Part shown: positions 33,936-42,265 of the stretch, in pieces | Position numbering within the stretch: the first letter of the stretch is position 1 | Layout: every line of letters starts with the position of its first letter | Assembly: GCF_014694315.1 (NCBI RefSeq) | Contig: NZ_JAAOXD010000009.1 | Location: 69,854-133,853 of the forward strand | From: Arthrobacter ipis | GTDB lineage: Bacteria > Actinomycetota > Actinomycetes > Actinomycetales > Micrococcaceae | DNA length: 64,000 bases | Reading direction: 5' to 3' | The notes under the pieces: model-generated | The model's input: only the letters and a program-made list of their open reading frames with translations | Told to the model about the DNA's origin: nothing | Database searches by the model: none | Program-made: the position numbers and the translations under genes

Positions 33936-33985
33936 GGCGGAGGTACCAACCCGGCCTCCCGCCGTCGTTCTTTATGTGTTTTCTG
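33936..33985 (+). terminator. Degenerate terminator after LysR gene
   Basis: GGCGGAGG pairs with CCTCCCGCC (one bulge), followed by GTCGTTCTTTATGTGTTTTC. The right half, CCTCCCGCCGTCGTTCT, matches the right arm of the recurrent terminator family, while the left half has diverged. Confidence 0.5.
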
Positions 33986-34082
33986 TACATACTCATTGAC
34001 CAAATAAGTGTTGGACGCCGCACAATCCCGGTGGCGACGATGGAGGGGAACATCCGCCAGCTCAACGATGAGGACACACCCC

Positions 34083-34391
34083 ATGGGAACATTCGCTGTC
34101 ACCTACGCCTACTCCGCCGCCTCCTCCGCGGGACGCGACGAACACCGCCCCCGCCACGTCGAATTCCTGCAGGAGCAGTTCGACGACGGCCGGCTGGTGA
34201 AGAGCGGCCCGTTCGGGCCAGACGAGGATCCCGGCGCGCTGCTGATCATCGAGGCGGCCTCGAAGGCCGACGTCGAAGCACTGATGGACCAGGACCCGTT
34301 CTACCGCAACGGCTTGGTGGAGCAGCGCAGCATCCGGCAGTGGAATGTGGTCTTTGATACCAACGCCGGCGCCGGCACGGCGCGGAACTAG
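34083..34391 (+). CDS. YciI-family small protein
   Basis: The 102-residue product is a YciI/DGPF-type ferredoxin-like fold: MGTFAVTYAYS, HRPRHVEFLQEQFDDGRL, SGPFGPDEDPGALLII and DPFYRNGLVEQRSIRQW. Relatives include the muconolactone isomerase-like and dehalogenase TftG-type enzymes, and many have unknown roles. The His in HRPRHVEF is the usual active-site candidate. The ATG at 34083 has GAGGA about 10 bases upstream. It is the first gene of a three-gene operon with an alcohol dehydrogenase and a KSTD-like flavoprotein, so it may isomerise a ring-derived intermediate. Confidence 0.82.
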   Translation: MGTFAVTYAYSAASSAGRDEHRPRHVEFLQEQFDDGRLVKSGPFGPDEDPGALLIIEAASKADVEALMDQDPFYRNGLVEQRSIRQWNVVFDTNAGAGTARN

Positions 34392-34400
34392 GGGCTCCTG

Positions 34401-35486
34401 ATGCTGATCGCGCGCACAGTCGCCAGGGAGACCATCCGGTACGAGGACATTCCGGAGCCGGCCCTCGAGCCCGGCCATGCCCTGGTCCGCGTCCATAACG
34501 TCACCCTGTGCGGCACAGACCTGCACATCTGGGAGGACGACTATCCGGCCGGGCTGCCCGTCATCCAAGGCCACGAATTCGCGGGCGTCGTCGAGGCAAT
34601 CGGCCAGAACGACGCCGGAATCCGCGCCGGTGACCGCGTTGCCGTCAGCCCGATGGTGTACTGCGGAGAGTGCCGGACGTGCCGCCTGGGCCGCTTCAAC
34701 GTCTGCGAGAACATCGGCTGCATCGGCTGCTATTCGGACGGCGCGCTCGTGGAGCTGATCAGCGTGCCGGTGGAGAAACTATGCCCCGTGCCGGGCGGCC
34801 TGGAACTGGATCTGGCCGCCATGGCCGAGCCGGCGTCCATCGCCATGCAGGCGGTGAACCGGGGCCGGCCGTCGCCCGGCGAGACCGCCCTGGTGCTGGG
34901 CAGCGGTCCGATCGGGCTGCTCGCCACGCTGTACCTGACGGACCTCGGCGTGCGGGTCGTCTGTGCCGACACGGAGCCGGACCGGCTGGAGCTGGCCACC
35001 GCGTTTGGCGCGGTGGACACACTGCCGGTGAATCCCAGTGCCGATTTCCCCGCCGCGGACCAGAAAATCCGGCTGGATGCGCTGACGGATTCGTCAGGAC
35101 CGGAGCTGGTCATCGAGGCCACAGGTGTTCCGTCCTCGCTGGAGAATGCCATCCGCCTGGTTGCGAGCGCCGGACGGATCGTGCAGGTGGGGATTTCGGC
35201 GCGGACCGCGTCCGTTCCGATGAACACCATTCCCTTCAAGGAGATCGATCTGCTGGGCAGCCGGAACAGCCTGAACCTTATCCCGGCGGGACTGGAACTG
35301 CTTGCCCGGCACCGGGACCAGGCCCGTGCGCTGATGACGCACCGTTTCCGTTTCGAGGACCTGCAACAGGCCTTCGAACTCACGCGGAGCCGGACCGAGC
35401 CGGTAGGCAAGATCGTGGTGGACATGCCAGCCGCGCAGTCCGACCGCTCGACGGAAACTGACGCGCTCACGGAGGCCCAGGCGTGA
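34401..35486 (+). CDS. Zinc-dependent alcohol dehydrogenase (MDR family)
   Basis: The 361-residue protein is a medium-chain dehydrogenase of the sorbitol/threonine dehydrogenase type. Catalytic zinc ligands are Cys37 (TLCGTD), His58 and Glu59 (GHEFAG). A structural-zinc cluster is Cys88, Cys91, Cys94 and Cys102. LGSGPIGLLA is the NAD(P) loop, followed by an acidic residue pattern (ADTEPDR) that favours NAD. It lies 9 bases after the YciI gene and overlaps the flavoprotein start as GTGA. It would oxidise a polyol or cyclic alcohol to the ketone that the flavoprotein could then desaturate (inference). Confidence 0.9.
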   Translation: MLIARTVARETIRYEDIPEPALEPGHALVRVHNVTLCGTDLHIWEDDYPAGLPVIQGHEFAGVVEAIGQNDAGIRAGDRVAVSPMVYCGECRTCRLGRFNVCENIGCIGCYSDGALVELISVPVEKLCPVPGGLELDLAAMAEPASIAMQAVNRGRPSPGETALVLGSGPIGLLATLYLTDLGVRVVCADTEPDRLELATAFGAVDTLPVNPSADFPAADQKIRLDALTDSSGPELVIEATGVPSSLENAIRLVASAGRIVQVGISARTASVPMNTIPFKEIDLLGSRNSLNLIPAGLELLARHRDQARALMTHRFRFEDLQQAFELTRSRTEPVGKIVVDMPAAQSDRSTETDALTEAQA

Positions 35487-37123
35487 GCGTGGGTGGCGCG
35501 GCGGCCCCTTTGCTCACCCCCGTCCCCCGTCTCGCAGCGTCCTATGACGTGGTGGTCGCGGGCAGCGGCGCGGCCGGCCTGGTCGCCGCGGTCCGGGCAG
35601 CCGACGCCGGGCTGAGGGTGCTGGTGGCCGAGAAGGCACCCCTGCTCGGCGGCACCACGGCAGCGGGGGGCGGCGTGATGTGGGCACCGAACAACCACCT
35701 CGCCCGCCAGGCCGGATACCGGGACAGCCATGAGGACGGGGTCGCCTACCTCACCGAGGCCGCCGGGCACGTGCTGACTCCAGCGGAAGTGGAGTGGTAC
35801 GTCCGGACGGCACCGCGCGCCGTCGCGTATCTCGACGGCGAAACCCGGCTTTCCCTGACACCGATCACCCGCCCGGATTACCACATGGAATGGCGCGGTG
35901 CGGCCGACGGCGGACGCGGCCTGGACAACGGCACCTTCGACCCGTCAGGGTACCCGGGCCTCGCGGAGGCGATCCGTCCGTCGTCGTATTTTCCGCTGCT
36001 GACCATGACCGAACGGGACCAACTGAACGGACGGGCGGCAGATCCGGAGTTGCTGGCCCGTCGCGCCGCCACGGGTGTGCGGACCATGGGCGGGGCCCTG
36101 GTGGGGTCGCTGCTGGCGAGCGCGCTGGACCGCGGCGTGGAGATTGCGGTTTCCGCCCCCGTTGAGGACCTGGCCCGCGATGGGGACAAATGGAACGTGA
36201 CCATCGGCGGTGCCGGAGCCGGCAAGACCCTGTCCGCGGCCGCCGTCGTTCTCGCCTCCGGCGGCTTCGAATGGAACCCGCGGCTCCGCCGGGCGTTCCT
36301 GCCGTTTCCCGTGACGCCCATCAGCGCGCCGTCCAACGAGGGCGACGGCCTGGAGCTGGGGCTGAAGGCGGGCGCCGCCGTGGCGGACATGACCGCCGTC
36401 TGGGGAGTGCCGGTGATTTCCGAGGTGGCGCACGAGTACGACGGCGTGCGTTCCGGCCGGATGGGGAACGTGGAAATGACCCTCCCGGGCTCCATCACCG
36501 TGAACGCGGCTGGGAAGCGGTTCGTGAATGAGGCGCTGAACTACCACGATGCCAGCCGCGTGTTCGCCTCCGTTGATCCACACACAGGTCGCCAGCAGAA
36601 CAACCCTGCATGGCTCGTGTTCGATGCGGCGTACCTGGCGAAATACCCGGTGGCGGGCTCGGCCGCGGGCTCTCCGGCTGACTGGATGACGGCCGCAGAT
36701 TCGCTGGAGGAGTTGGCCGGCAAGGTCGGCGTCGACATTGCAGGGCTGGCTGCCACGGTGGCCAGGTTCAACTTGGATGCGTCGAAAGGAGTAGACACGG
36801 AATTCCACCGCGGTGCCACGCCGCAGGACCGCTTCCTGGGCGACGCCGCCATCACGCCCAACCCGTGCCTGGCACCTTTGACGACGGCGCCGTTTTACGC
36901 CGTCGGGATTTCCGCCGGCGTGCTAGGAACCTCCGGCGGCCTGGACACCGACTTCTACGGCCGCGTCCTCGACCGGCACCGGCAGCCGATCCCCGGACTC
37001 TATGCGGCGGGCAACGTCTCCGCGGGCGTCTTCCGCAACAACTACCCCGGCGGCGGAGCTACATTGGGCTCGGCCATCACCCGTGCGTTCGCAGTAGGAG
37101 AGCACCTCGCCGGCACCCTCTAA
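35483..37123 (+). CDS. FAD-dependent dehydrogenase, KSTD-like (second)
   Basis: The 546-residue flavoprotein has VVVAGSGAAGLVAAVRAADAG, GGTTAAGGGVMWAPNN, ITVNAAGKRFVNEALNY and a C-terminal PFYAVGISAGVLGTSGGL with GLYAAGNVSAGVFRNNYPGGG. This is the KSTD/fumarate reductase flavoprotein family; the conserved Tyr of the YPGGG element matches the KSTD active-site region. It starts with GTG at 35483 overlapping the dehydrogenase stop. With the enzyme at 21353 it makes two ring-desaturase-like proteins in one island. A palindromic repeat follows 15 bases after its stop. Confidence 0.86.
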   Translation: MSVGGAAAPLLTPVPRLAASYDVVVAGSGAAGLVAAVRAADAGLRVLVAEKAPLLGGTTAAGGGVMWAPNNHLARQAGYRDSHEDGVAYLTEAAGHVLTPAEVEWYVRTAPRAVAYLDGETRLSLTPITRPDYHMEWRGAADGGRGLDNGTFDPSGYPGLAEAIRPSSYFPLLTMTERDQLNGRAADPELLARRAATGVRTMGGALVGSLLASALDRGVEIAVSAPVEDLARDGDKWNVTIGGAGAGKTLSAAAVVLASGGFEWNPRLRRAFLPFPVTPISAPSNEGDGLELGLKAGAAVADMTAVWGVPVISEVAHEYDGVRSGRMGNVEMTLPGSITVNAAGKRFVNEALNYHDASRVFASVDPHTGRQQNNPAWLVFDAAYLAKYPVAGSAAGSPADWMTAADSLEELAGKVGVDIAGLAATVARFNLDASKGVDTEFHRGATPQDRFLGDAAITPNPCLAPLTTAPFYAVGISAGVLGTSGGLDTDFYGRVLDRHRQPIPGLYAAGNVSAGVFRNNYPGGGATLGSAITRAFAVGEHLAGTL

Positions 37124-37138
37124 CCGCGCCCACTAGCA

Positions 37139-37204
37139 CGGAGTTTTGTCCATTTATCGCGACTTCCGGGGCGTTCAGCGGCCATTACCTGGACAAAAAC
37201 TCCG
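37139..37204. repeat. 66-nt imperfect palindromic repeat, copy 2
   Basis: Left end CGGAGTTTTGTCCA, right end TGGACAAAAACTCCG. Its reverse complement matches the repeat at 7198-7261 (GAGTTTTTGTCCAG, TGGCCGCT). It separates the flavoprotein gene from the converging DM13 gene. Confidence 0.78.
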
Positions 37205-37219
37205 AACGCGCGCAGACCG

Positions 37220-37780
37220 TCATTTGGCGAGCTGGGCCGCTCCGAAGGAAACACTGAACTGGACGCACCACAGATCCACCGACTTGAACCTGGCCAGGTC
37301 AAGCTCGTCGGGGAGCGCGTAGACTTGGTTGCCCTGGTTTCCCTTGATCACGCCTAAGTCGTAGTATTCGGCGGAGCCGGCCGTGAACCAGCCCGCCGTT
37401 CCCTCCACTGCGTCCGCGGCGCTGAGCCAGACGTGAACATCAGGACCGTTGGACGTGTCGAGATTCTCCAGCGTCAACACGCGCTTCCCGCCGGGCTGCT
37501 GAATTATTCGGACTGTTCCTGTGGTGGCGTGTTCGTGGCTGATGAGCGAGCCTACGGCCAGTTGAACCCGACCCCCAGGCACCGTGGTTGCAGTTCCGGA
37601 GGACGGCTTCGCGGTGGCGGAAGAGACAGCCGGCGACGCTGCAACTGTGGGCAGCTGCTCATCCACCCGCACGTCGACAAACAGAAGCCACGGCTTGAAC
37701 AAAGCCAGTCCCAATGCCAGCACCACGGCACCCACAGCGGCGGCAATTAACCAACGGCGCTTGCGGGTGCGGGCCTCCAT
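37220..37780 (-). CDS. DM13-domain membrane-anchored protein
   Basis: The 186-residue protein has one N-terminal membrane anchor (about residues 9-30), a Ser/Thr/Ala-rich linker, and a C-terminal DM13 domain (about 75-185) with ENLDTSNGPDVHVWLSAAD, GVIKGNQGNQVYALP and VDLWCVQFSVSFGAAQL. The single Cys in LWCVQFSV is the residue proposed to take part in electron transfer in DM13 proteins. It would be an extracytoplasmic, membrane-tethered protein of unknown redox role. It is monocistronic between two related palindromic repeats. Confidence 0.85.
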   Translation of the reverse strand: MEARTRKRRWLIAAAVGAVVLALGLALFKPWLLFVDVRVDEQLPTVAASPAVSSATAKPSSGTATTVPGGRVQLAVGSLISHEHATTGTVRIIQQPGGKRVLTLENLDTSNGPDVHVWLSAADAVEGTAGWFTAGSAEYYDLGVIKGNQGNQVYALPDELDLARFKSVDLWCVQFSVSFGAAQLAK

Positions 37781-37807
37781 GCTGCAAATCTACACCCGCC
37801 GTCGAGA

Positions 37808-37864
37808 CGAATTTTTGTGACTTGTCGCGAATTAAAGGGCGTTCAGAGGCTGGACAAGAACCCG
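37808..37864. repeat. Degenerate palindromic repeat, copy 3
   Basis: CGAATTTTTGTGACTTGTCG and GGGCGTTCAGAGGCTGGACA follow the order of copy 2 at 37139 (TTTTGTCCATTTATCGCGA, GGGCGTTCAGCGGCC, TGGACAAAAAC). It is shortened and has lost symmetry, and lies upstream of the DM13 gene. Confidence 0.6.
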
Positions 37865-37879
37865 GAACCGAAAGGGGGG

Positions 37880-40378
37880 TTAGCCGACCCGGGGCATCGG
37901 CTGCCCCGCCGAGATCGGGGCGGAAATCGCGGCGGGACGCTTTGCCGGATGGGACTGCAGCCAGGCCGGGATCCGCTCTGCCGGCAGCGGCTTGCTCCAC
38001 AGGTAGCCCTGCGCGAGGCGCACACCCAGCCGGCGGAGTTCGGCCAGCTGGACGGCGGTCTCCACGCCTTCCGCCACCACATCAAGCCGCAGGCTCTCCG
38101 CCATGCCGAGCACCAGTTCGATGATCGTGGCCCCGTGCGGGTCGGTGCCCAGCTCCTCGACGAAGGTACGGTCGATCTTAAGGGTGCGGGCCGAGAGCCA
38201 CTTAAGGTAGCTCAGCGACGAGTAGCCCGTGCCGAAGTCATCAATGGACAGGCCCACTCCAAGGCGTGCCAGCCGCTGCAGGGTTTCCTTGGGCAGATCC
38301 GGCTGGTCCATGAGGACGGTTTCGGTGATTTCCAGGTGGACAGCGGCGGGGTCGATGCCGGTGTCGCGGATGGCCGCCTCCACGATGTCGGGAAAGTCGC
38401 AGGCCACGAGCTGGCGGCCGGAGATATTCACTGCCGCCGTGAAGTTCTCCGCCCCCGGGACCTGCCTGCGCCACTGCTGCACCTGGCGCAGCGCCTCGCG
38501 GAGCACCCAGGCACCGATTGGCAGGATCAGGCCCGTCTCCTCGGCAATGGGGATGAAGGCATCCGGCATGATCGGGCCGTGCTCGTGGTGGTGCCAGCGC
38601 AGCAACGCCTCAAACCCAACAGCCTCCTCGGTGGAAACGCCGATGATCGGCTGGTAGTTCAGTGAAAGCTCATTGCGTTCCAGCGCCAGCCGCAGGTCGG
38701 ATTCGAGGTCCAGGCGCCCGGTGGCGCGTCCGGTCATGCGCACATCGTAAATCGCCGACGAATCACCGCCCGCCGACTTGGCCCGGTACATGGCGGCATC
38801 GGCTCCCTGCAGCATCGATTCTGCGGTGTCCTCCACGTCCGCCAACGCGATGCCCACGCTGACGTTGAGGTAAATCTGCCGGCCATCCACATCGAACGGC
38901 TGCCGGGTTGCATCCCGGATCCTTTCGGCCACGGCCTGGGCCCCGCTCATCTGCAGATTCTCGCAGATCACCACGAATTCGTCGCCGCCAAACCGGCCCA
39001 CCGTATCGCTACTCCGGACGGCGGTCTTCAACCTCTGCCCCAGCTGCACCAATATCGTGTCGCCGGCGCCGTGGCCGATGCCGTCATTGATCAGCTTGAA
39101 CCTGTCGACGTCGACGAACATCACCACCGGGCGGGCGGTTCGGTCGAGGAACCCCTGCAGGACCTCGGTGACCATGTACCTGTTCGGCAGGCCGGTCAGG
39201 GCGTCATGGCGCGCCTGCCACTCCAGGATCTGTTCCGCGTTCTTCCGGTCTGTGATGTCCAGGACGGTGTCGAGGAACCGGATCGGCTTGCCGTCGGCGC
39301 TCTTCATGCTCCTGATGCGTGAGTGAAGCCACCGCTGTTCGCCGGTGGGCCGGATGATCCGGTACTCGAAGTCGGCGAAGCCAAGTCCGTGGTCCAGGCG
39401 TGCCCACACTTCGCGGACGCGGTCGCGGTCATCGGGGTGCGTCCGGGCCAGGATGGTTTCCCTGTCCTTCGGGCCGTCTGCGGGCATTCCCAGGATCCGG
39501 TCGAATTCCTCCGAGTGCCACGTCTCGCCGGTGGCCACCGTGTGCTCGACGCTTCCAACGTGGGCCATCTCCTGGGCAGCCAGCAGCCGCTCGCGTTCGG
39601 CTTCGGCCGCGGCTTTCAGTCGCTGGATCTCCGTGATGTCCCTGGCAATGGCGGACGCCCCCACCCGGATGCCGTCCTGATCGTAGACGGGGGACACTGT
39701 CAGTTCGACGTCGATCACCGACCCGTCCTTGCAGCGCCAGCGGGCCTCCACACCGGTAACAAACGCCCCGTTCCCCGAACGGGAGGTGACTTCCGTGCCG
39801 AAGTAGGCGCCGTCGTCGGCGGTCACCAGCCCATGAGTTTGCCCCACGGCCTCCCAGGAGCTCCAGCCGAGCATCCTCGCCGCCCCCGCATTCCAGCTGG
39901 TGATCTTGCCGGTAAGGTCGGCGCCGATGATGGCATCGCCGGAGGATTCGACCATGGCCGAGAGCCTGCGCAGGATGGCCTCGGTGTGCTTGCGGTCCGT
40001 GATGTCCTTTGAAATCGCCACGACCGCAACGGGTACGGTATGCCTGCCTCTGATTCGGCTGACTGTCGCATGGACCGGAAACTCCCGGCCCGTGCTGTGG
40101 CGGACCCACAGTTCGCCGGCCCAGTCCCCGCCGCGGGCCACCCGGTGCGCGATTTCCAAGTCCGTGGCAGTTTGGCCCCGCTCCTTGGCACCGTCCACGA
40201 TGCCCAGGTCCGTGATCTTCAGTCCCAGCGCTTTGTCCGGGGCCAAACCGTACAACCGCTCCGACGCGCGGTTCCAGTACGTTATGCGCCAGTCGCCGTC
40301 CATCCCGATCACCGACTGGCCGATCTCGTCCAGCAGCAGCGATTGCATCACTAGGTCGTCGCGATGTTCCCCAGCCAT
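37880..40378 (-). CDS. PAS-PAS-PAS-GGDEF-EAL cyclic-di-GMP protein
   Basis: From ATG 40378 (GGAGGGG upstream) the protein has 832 residues: three PAS domains (about 10-125, 135-255, 265-385), a GGDEF domain (about 400-560) with intact GRFGGDEFV, and an EAL domain (about 575-820) with FEALLRW, LEITETVLM, IDDFGTGYSSL and LKIDRTF. Both catalytic motifs look intact, so it could make and break cyclic-di-GMP, with the PAS domains sensing a small molecule, light or redox state. No membrane segment is evident. Upstream in-frame starts at 40489 lack a ribosome site. It is followed on its 3' side by a 15-bp gap and the degenerate repeat. Confidence 0.93.
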   Translation of the reverse strand: MAGEHRDDLVMQSLLLDEIGQSVIGMDGDWRITYWNRASERLYGLAPDKALGLKITDLGIVDGAKERGQTATDLEIAHRVARGGDWAGELWVRHSTGREFPVHATVSRIRGRHTVPVAVVAISKDITDRKHTEAILRRLSAMVESSGDAIIGADLTGKITSWNAGAARMLGWSSWEAVGQTHGLVTADDGAYFGTEVTSRSGNGAFVTGVEARWRCKDGSVIDVELTVSPVYDQDGIRVGASAIARDITEIQRLKAAAEAERERLLAAQEMAHVGSVEHTVATGETWHSEEFDRILGMPADGPKDRETILARTHPDDRDRVREVWARLDHGLGFADFEYRIIRPTGEQRWLHSRIRSMKSADGKPIRFLDTVLDITDRKNAEQILEWQARHDALTGLPNRYMVTEVLQGFLDRTARPVVMFVDVDRFKLINDGIGHGAGDTILVQLGQRLKTAVRSSDTVGRFGGDEFVVICENLQMSGAQAVAERIRDATRQPFDVDGRQIYLNVSVGIALADVEDTAESMLQGADAAMYRAKSAGGDSSAIYDVRMTGRATGRLDLESDLRLALERNELSLNYQPIIGVSTEEAVGFEALLRWHHHEHGPIMPDAFIPIAEETGLILPIGAWVLREALRQVQQWRRQVPGAENFTAAVNISGRQLVACDFPDIVEAAIRDTGIDPAAVHLEITETVLMDQPDLPKETLQRLARLGVGLSIDDFGTGYSSLSYLKWLSARTLKIDRTFVEELGTDPHGATIIELVLGMAESLRLDVVAEGVETAVQLAELRRLGVRLAQGYLWSKPLPAERIPAWLQSHPAKRPAAISAPISAGQPMPRVG

Positions 40379-40492
40379 AAACCCCTCCGACAGGTGCTCC
40401 CCCAATGGCAGCGCGCTAAGGCACTCGGACCGTTTGCTTAGGAACCGTGCTGGAAGTAAATCAGTAGGCTGTGTTTCCCGCAAGGGCATCGG

Positions 40493-41131
40493 CTACGTGG
40501 CGGCCTCCGCCTCCGCAAGCCGGATCATGCGCAGCTCATCCCGCACCGCACTGGAAGGCCAGTGGGCACCGGTCAATTCCATGAGCCGAGCAGGACCGGC
40601 GCCCGGGAAAAGCTTGTCCATCAGCCCTGCCGCGTGCAGCAGTCCAATCAGCGCAACAGTTCTGGCGTCCGACGCCGATCCGTTCAGTACGCTTTCGATC
40701 CTCGCCAGAAGTGCCGCCTCCGGAGCATGGTCCTTCTCCGGATAGCGGGTGGTCCTGAAGACGCCAAGATGCTTTTCGCCTACATGGCTCACGACGCCGA
40801 GAGCCGCCATCCCCTCATAGACACGGTGCAGTTCGGCGCGGCTTTCCAGCATGGCGACCCACCGCCGCGGACTGTGCGGCCGTGACTTCTCGTGGATCAG
40901 CTCCCACTGGTGCTGGAAGTCAGATTGCGGCGGGGCGCCGGTGGCCCTTACGTGCTTTCCCTGCAGCTGGATTGCGCCCAGCAGATCCAGCTCGGCCAGG
41001 ATTGCGCCGGCCAGGCCTGCTTTGAGCTCGCTCTGCGGCACCTCCGGCTCTCCGTCCTTGTCATTTGTCGCCAGAAGAAGGAACGCCTGCGGAAGGTTCA
41101 GCTCCCCGGCGCCCGGATTTTCGGTGGTCAT
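40493..41131 (-). CDS. GPP34 (GOLPH3/VPS74-like) protein
   Basis: The 212-residue product has LNLPQAFLLLATNDKDG, LAGAILAELDLLGAIQL and RTVALIGLLHAAGLMDKLFPG, matching the GPP34 family, whose eukaryotic members bind phosphatidylinositol-4-phosphate. Bacterial copies are common in actinobacteria and of unknown function. ATG 41131 with GAAGGT just upstream is preferred to upstream in-frame starts, whose N-terminal extension is unlike the family. It is upstream of the cyclic-di-GMP gene on the same strand with 114 bases between, possibly an operon. Confidence 0.85.
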   Translation of the reverse strand: MTTENPGAGELNLPQAFLLLATNDKDGEPEVPQSELKAGLAGAILAELDLLGAIQLQGKHVRATGAPPQSDFQHQWELIHEKSRPHSPRRWVAMLESRAELHRVYEGMAALGVVSHVGEKHLGVFRTTRYPEKDHAPEAALLARIESVLNGSASDARTVALIGLLHAAGLMDKLFPGAGPARLMELTGAHWPSSAVRDELRMIRLAEAEAAT

Positions 41132-41264
41132 ACCTTCATGGTGGCGCGGCCCACGCCATCGCTGCAATGGACGGTCGGGACCGCGGATTTTAAGGCCGGA
41201 ACCCGAAACCACTTTTCGCAAAGGAAATTGCAGAGTAGATTAGTTGCAATCTGCCTTGCAAAGT

Positions 41265-41281
41265 GATCTGCGTTACAGATC
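41265..41281. promoter_or_regulatory. Inverted repeat upstream of RpiR operon
   Basis: GATCTG-CGTTA-CAGATC is a perfect inverted repeat. Just upstream lie several TTGCA words (41226-41262), including AGATTAGTTGCAATCT. Position before the regulator gene fits autoregulation. Confidence 0.5.
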
Positions 41282-41309
41282 ATCTGCGCGCCACCGGTCC
41301 CGTTCAGGA

Positions 41310-42215
41310 ATGAGGTCCGACTTGAGCCCCGATACCGCCCGGCTGGAAGCCAGCGCAGGAACCGGTGCCGTCCCCGATTCCCACACCTGGCTGGGTGACG
41401 CGCTTCCGGACGTACCGCTGTCTAAGGCACAGAGCCGGGTGGTCGATGTGATTGCGCGCAACCCGCAGCTTTCCTCGTATGCGGACATCGCGGAGATCGC
41501 CCAGCGGGCCGACGTCAACAATTCGACGGTGGTCCGCGCGGCCCAGCACCTGGGCTACCGGGGCTGGCCGGACCTCCAGCGGGAACTGCGGTCCCGCTAC
41601 CTGGTGATGATCTCCACCGAGGACACCCTGACCGAGCACGGGGAACACCGCAGTCCCCTGCATGACGCGCTCACCCACGACATCGAGAACCTGCGCCTGA
41701 CCCTGGACTCCAACACGGCCGACGAGGCCGAGGCAGCTATCGCCACCATGGCAGCGGCGAAGTCCATCATCGTCCTGGGACTGGGTTCGTTCGCCGGCCC
41801 CGCCAGCGTGATGGCGCACTTGGGCTCGACCATGGGGTACCCCATCACCCTTGAGAACCGCGGCGCGGTCCACCTCGCCTCCAGCGCCAACGCCCTTGGA
41901 CCGGGCGACGTCCTGGTGGTCATCAACATGTGGCGGTCCATGCGGCAGATCATCATCACCGCCGAAGCCGCGAAACAAGCCGGCGCCAAGGTCATCGCCA
42001 TCAGCGACATGCGCCGCGGCCGCCTGGCAGCCGTCGCGGACCACCTCCTGGTGGTGGCCTCTGAGGGGATCTCCTTCTTCCAGTCCGTCACCGCCGCAAA
42101 CTCACTGGTCTACGGCCTGCTGGCAGGCATGGAGGCCGCGCACCCCGAGCGCAGCCGTGCAGCCATCCGCCGCACGCAGCAGCTGTGGAAAGACCTCGAC
42201 ATCTACCTCGACTGA
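41310..42215 (+). CDS. MurR/RpiR-family regulator (HTH + SIS)
   Basis: The protein has an N-terminal HTH_6 domain (LSKAQSRVVDVIARNPQ, YADIAEIAQRADVNNSTVVRAAQHLGYRG is split across the recognition helix) and a SIS sugar-phosphate-binding domain (about residues 145-290; IIVLGLGSFAGPASVMAH, VLVVINMWRSMRQ). RpiR regulators usually bind phosphosugars, but several control other catabolic operons. The start is uncertain: ATG 41310 has AGGA directly adjacent; TTG 41322 has GAGG at a better distance; TTG 41244 would add 22 residues. It is the first gene of a five-gene operon, 50 bases before the dehydrogenase. Confidence 0.88.
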   Translation: MRSDLSPDTARLEASAGTGAVPDSHTWLGDALPDVPLSKAQSRVVDVIARNPQLSSYADIAEIAQRADVNNSTVVRAAQHLGYRGWPDLQRELRSRYLVMISTEDTLTEHGEHRSPLHDALTHDIENLRLTLDSNTADEAEAAIATMAAAKSIIVLGLGSFAGPASVMAHLGSTMGYPITLENRGAVHLASSANALGPGDVLVVINMWRSMRQIIITAEAAKQAGAKVIAISDMRRGRLAAVADHLLVVASEGISFFQSVTAANSLVYGLLAGMEAAHPERSRAAIRRTQQLWKDLDIYLD

Positions 42216-42265
42216 CCACCCACGCCCCAACTGGACCCCGCATACCTTTTTCCAGGAGACACTTC

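Noticed and set aside
21353..37123. Naming the island as quinate/shikimate, cyclohexanecarboxylate or steroid degradation
   Set aside because: Individual families fit each idea, but diagnostic genes (dehydroquinate dehydratase, P450/hydroxylase, ring-cleavage or CoA-activating enzymes) are absent.
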